NCBI GenBank assembly: GCA_001600455.1
Contig: BCKC01000009.1
Coordinates: forward strand, 620,001 to 684,000
Origin: Endocalyx cinctus
Lineage: Eukaryota > Ascomycota > Sordariomycetes > Amphisphaeriales > Apiosporaceae
Reading direction: 5' to 3'
Length of the DNA stretch: 64,000 nucleotides
Shown: positions 61,525-64,000 of the stretch, in pieces
Position numbering within the stretch: position 1 is the first letter of the stretch
Layout of the letters: every line of letters begins with the position of its first letter
Notes under the pieces: model-generated
The model's database searches: none
Told to the model about the DNA's origin: nothing
What the model saw: only the letters and a program-made list of their open reading frames with translations
Position numbers and translations under genes: made by a program

Positions 61525-63290
61525 ATGAGTAACGCGGAGCAGGAAGCGGCAAACAAATTCATCCGCGAGGTTTGGGGCCTTCAGGGTACGGCCTATATCA
61601 TCGTCGGCTTGCGATACTACACAAAGGTCAAGACGTACGGATGGCGAGGTGTTTCCTGGGATGACTTGCTCATGTTTCTCGCCGTTGTACGTATAAATTC
61701 TCCCCTTTGTTTTATGCGACAATGATCCAAAGAAAAAGCCTGGTCCAGTTAGGTATTTGTTTTGGCCTTCCGTTCGCTAACTAATAATCTTTGTCGTAAT
61801 CAAGCTCGCCTACACGGCCGAGTCGGTGATGGCTTATCTCGTGGTCGCGTACTGGAAGGGACTCGCCAACAACGGAATGACAGATGAGCAAAGAGCGGCG
61901 CTCGACCCGGCCTCGGAAGAATATTACCTGCGACAAAGTGGTTCAAAGACGCACGTCACGGGTCTTCTCCTTTACACCACTCTTCAGTGGTTACTGAAAG
62001 GATGTTGGCTCGCGTATTATTCTCGTCTCACGTACGTATTCTAGTAGTTCCGGTGGAACACTCAGATAAAAGCCATTGGTACTCTAAAAGCGGGAGAGGA
62101 AAGAAACATTTACTAACTCTGATTATTTGCTACTTCTAGGGATGGAGTACATAAAATGAATAAACGGATCAACTGGGGTATAGGAATCGTCGTTGTGTCG
62201 GGTATTTCTTGCCTCTTTGTTGCTTTCTTCAAGTGTATTCCGTTCGAGAAGCAATGGCAAATCTATCCAAACCCGGGCAGTAAGTGTTCCTAAGATTTTG
62301 ATGATTTCTTTGCATTGATCTTGCTTTGTTGTCTTTACTGACGAATTTAAAACAGACAGTTGTATGCCAGCTATCTCGTTGGTCCAGACCATTTATGTCG
62401 TGGTAATGAACTCGGTCACAGACTTTTACCTCATGGGTATACCACTTCCTGTACGTTGGACCATCTTCAGTCATATTCTTTCGAGTAGGAAAATATCAGG
62501 GTTGGAACTGACCATTTGATATCTAGGTCGTCTGGAAATCTTCCTTGCCATGGAGGAAGAAGGTTGGTCTCATTGTTCTCTTCAGCGGTGGATTGCTTGA
62601 ACTAGCCTTCGGCATCGTACGTGCCGTCGCAATCTTGACTGTAAGTTACACATGAGTTATCCTCTTTAATTACATCATAGACTAATAAGTTCGAACGCAA
62701 ACAACCTACAGCTCGGAAACACGGACCCAGCCCAATCCGGCTACTGGTCCATCCGAGAATCATTCGTCTCCACCGTGCTCACGAACCTTCCGATCGTATA
62801 CCCGCTATTCCGGAGGTTCATAGAAAAGACCACGAGCAGCTTTACCCGATCCAAGGGGACGCACGACCGTAAATCCGGGTACCGGCTCGACAGCGTGCAC
62901 AGAAGCAAACCCTCGGCTTTCAACAGCAACAACGTCAGCAGCAGCGCCGGCGGCAAGATGCGCCATATCGACGACGCGATCCTTAACAACACGAACTGGG
63001 ACTCGAAGGAGCATATAGTGAGCGAGCGCGATACGGCCACCACCTCGAGCGGCGACGACGAATCCCTGAACCTCCCGAGACACGGCGAGACTTTCTCGCA
63101 CGCGCCCGCGTCGGGAAGCGGGGCGGGCGCGACGGTGAAGGCCGATAGAAGCAATTCGAGGAAACAGAGATCGCGGAACGGGTCGATGAAGGAATCGAGA
63201 GGGAATAATCAGATTCTCGTCACGACCGAATACAGCGTGACCGACGACGATCGAAGAGGATTGAGAAGGCCGGGTGAACTCGATCTCTGA
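61525..63290 (+). CDS. Fungal rhodopsin-like seven-helix membrane protein (PTH11-related, no CFEM)
   Basis: Integral membrane protein of the fungal 'rhodopsin domain' family that includes PTH11-type receptors. Exons are 61525-61686, 61805-62031, 62140-62279, 62356-62450, 62527-62640 and 62712-63290, giving 438 residues. Family marks are GLRYYTKVKTYGWRGVSWDDLLMFLA, then helices ending TLQWLLKGCWLAYYSRLT, the extracellular loop with CIPFEKQW and a Cys (NSCMPA), VTDFYLMGIPLPVVW, and the last helices with ESFVSTVLTNLPIVYPLFRR. The C-terminal 145 residues are hydrophilic, Ser/Arg-rich and probably cytosolic. There is no signal peptide or CFEM domain ahead of helix 1. PTH11 relatives sense surfaces or plant cues in some pathogens; a sensing role here is inference. 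It is convergent with the hydrolase gene. Confidence 0.9.
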
Positions 63291-63627
63291 AAGAAATAGA
63301 ACGAAATCAACTTGGATTTCTGTAATTTATTATGTAGCTTCAAGGCTATTTTGGGGTATTAAAAATTTTGGGAAAATTTAGGATAATTACTTGGAGGAAA
63401 ATATACCCATGCCGAAAAGGGTTTGCCGCAGGGCCAGTCTATTTCTTATTAAATTCTTGTACAACATATAGAAAGAAAGGAACTAGCAATATCAGAGATA
63501 TAATGTTTCTTCAGCTGAAACTTGCCAGGAAGTTCGAGCACAGTCCTACGATTGTCAATAAAAAAAAAACACGCATATATACATCTCACTCTTCTCCGAA
63601 AGGGTGGTAATCACGTAAATTATCTAT
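63291..63627. other. Intergenic between convergent genes
   Basis: 337 bp of AT-rich 3' flanks. No feature seen. Confidence 0.5.
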
Positions 63628-64000
63628 TTACACCGACGATCGAGACCCGTGCACCTCCTTCAGCACCCGAATAGAGTCGAAATCAAACTGTTTCTTCGGC
63701 GCGAACCAATCGAAATACATGAACGTATGCGGCGACCCCAAGTACCTCTTCACGGCGACCTCGTTCCCCGCCGCCACCAGCTTCGCGACGTACGCCTCCC
63801 CCTCGTCCCTCAACGGGTCGCACTCGGCGGTGCGCACGAACGTGCGACACAGGCCCTTCCAATTCGTGCCCGGGTCCTCGAGCAGGCGGACCCACCAGCC
63901 GGGCCACGTCGCCAAGGACTCGTCGCGCCGCCCCGCCGGGAAGCACTGCTCGGCGAAGAAGGCGATCCGCGCCCGCGCGAGGATCGGCCCGCCGGCGTAC
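63628..64000 (-). CDS. Alpha/beta-hydrolase fold-3 esterase/lipase, C-terminal part (cut by window edge)
   Basis: The frame is open from the window end to a TAA at 63628-63630 and gives 124 residues of the C-terminal half. It contains AECDPLRDEGEAYVAKL, where the Asp of DPLRDEG is the expected catalytic acid. GSPHTFMYFD follows, with the catalytic His. These two blocks are typical of hormone-sensitive-lipase-like carboxylesterases (arylacetamide-deacetylase group). The nucleophilic Ser and the HGG oxyanion motif would lie beyond the window. The substrate is not known. GC content is very high compared with the adjacent spacer. Confidence 0.88.
   Translation of the reverse strand, partial: YAGGPILARARIAFFAEQCFPAGRRDESLATWPGWWVRLLEDPGTNWKGLCRTFVRTAECDPLRDEGEAYVAKLVAAGNEVAVKRYLGSPHTFMYFDWFAPKKQFDFDSIRVLKEVHGSRSSV

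Overview
The window is nuclear DNA of a filamentous ascomycete (Pezizomycotina, most likely a Sordariomycete). The signs are short introns (about 50-190 bp) with GTRNGT donors and YAG acceptors, several fungus-specific families (Zn2Cys6 regulator, Bqt4, Ppg1, rhodopsin-like PTH11-type protein), GC-rich exons inside AT-rich spacers, and intergenic DNA full of homopolymer tracts and the short palindromic words TACCTAGGTA and TACTCCGTA. I see no rRNA, no convincing intact tRNA, no CRISPR and no bacterial or organellar sequence. Several long open frames open with TTG, GTG or CTG, so I chose ATG starts and spliced exons by hand. The reconstructed frames close exactly.

Left part (1-33 kb) is a housekeeping block. 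In order it holds: the 3' end of an unknown gene; a thioredoxin with an optional mitochondrial presequence; a large Ser/Arg-rich fungal protein of unknown role; the kinetochore protein Nuf2; a small unknown protein; the beta subunit of AP-3; mitochondrial 3-hydroxyisobutyrate dehydrogenase; the nuclear-envelope protein Bqt4; RhoGDI; the PP2A-type phosphatase Ppg1; and a zinc-knuckle protein with a Pro/Tyr-rich low-complexity region. Gene order alternates convergent and divergent pairs with no operon-like grouping.

Right part (34-64 kb) is accessory and metabolic: a Cys-rich small protein, a secreted GH1 beta-glucosidase, a Zn2Cys6 transcription factor, a salicylate-hydroxylase-type FAD monooxygenase, a Dal5-type MFS anion permease, a phenol-2-monooxygenase-type flavoprotein with ten exons, a seven-helix rhodopsin-like protein and the C-terminal part of an alpha/beta-hydrolase. 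A regulator, two aromatic-ring hydroxylases and an organic-anion permease lying close together would suit uptake and breakdown of plant phenolics, but that is inference from position only. Spacers here are long (up to 5.7 kb), and one contains a 451-bp element with about 40-bp inverted ends that looks like a MITE.

Nothing is clearly a new defence or mobile system. The most unusual items are a 963-bp RhoGDI intron carrying a 152-codon open frame in phase with the next exon, the MITE-like element flanked by runs of 17 G and 31 C, 12-, 22- and 27-nt microexons in two genes, and the two in-frame starts of the thioredoxin.
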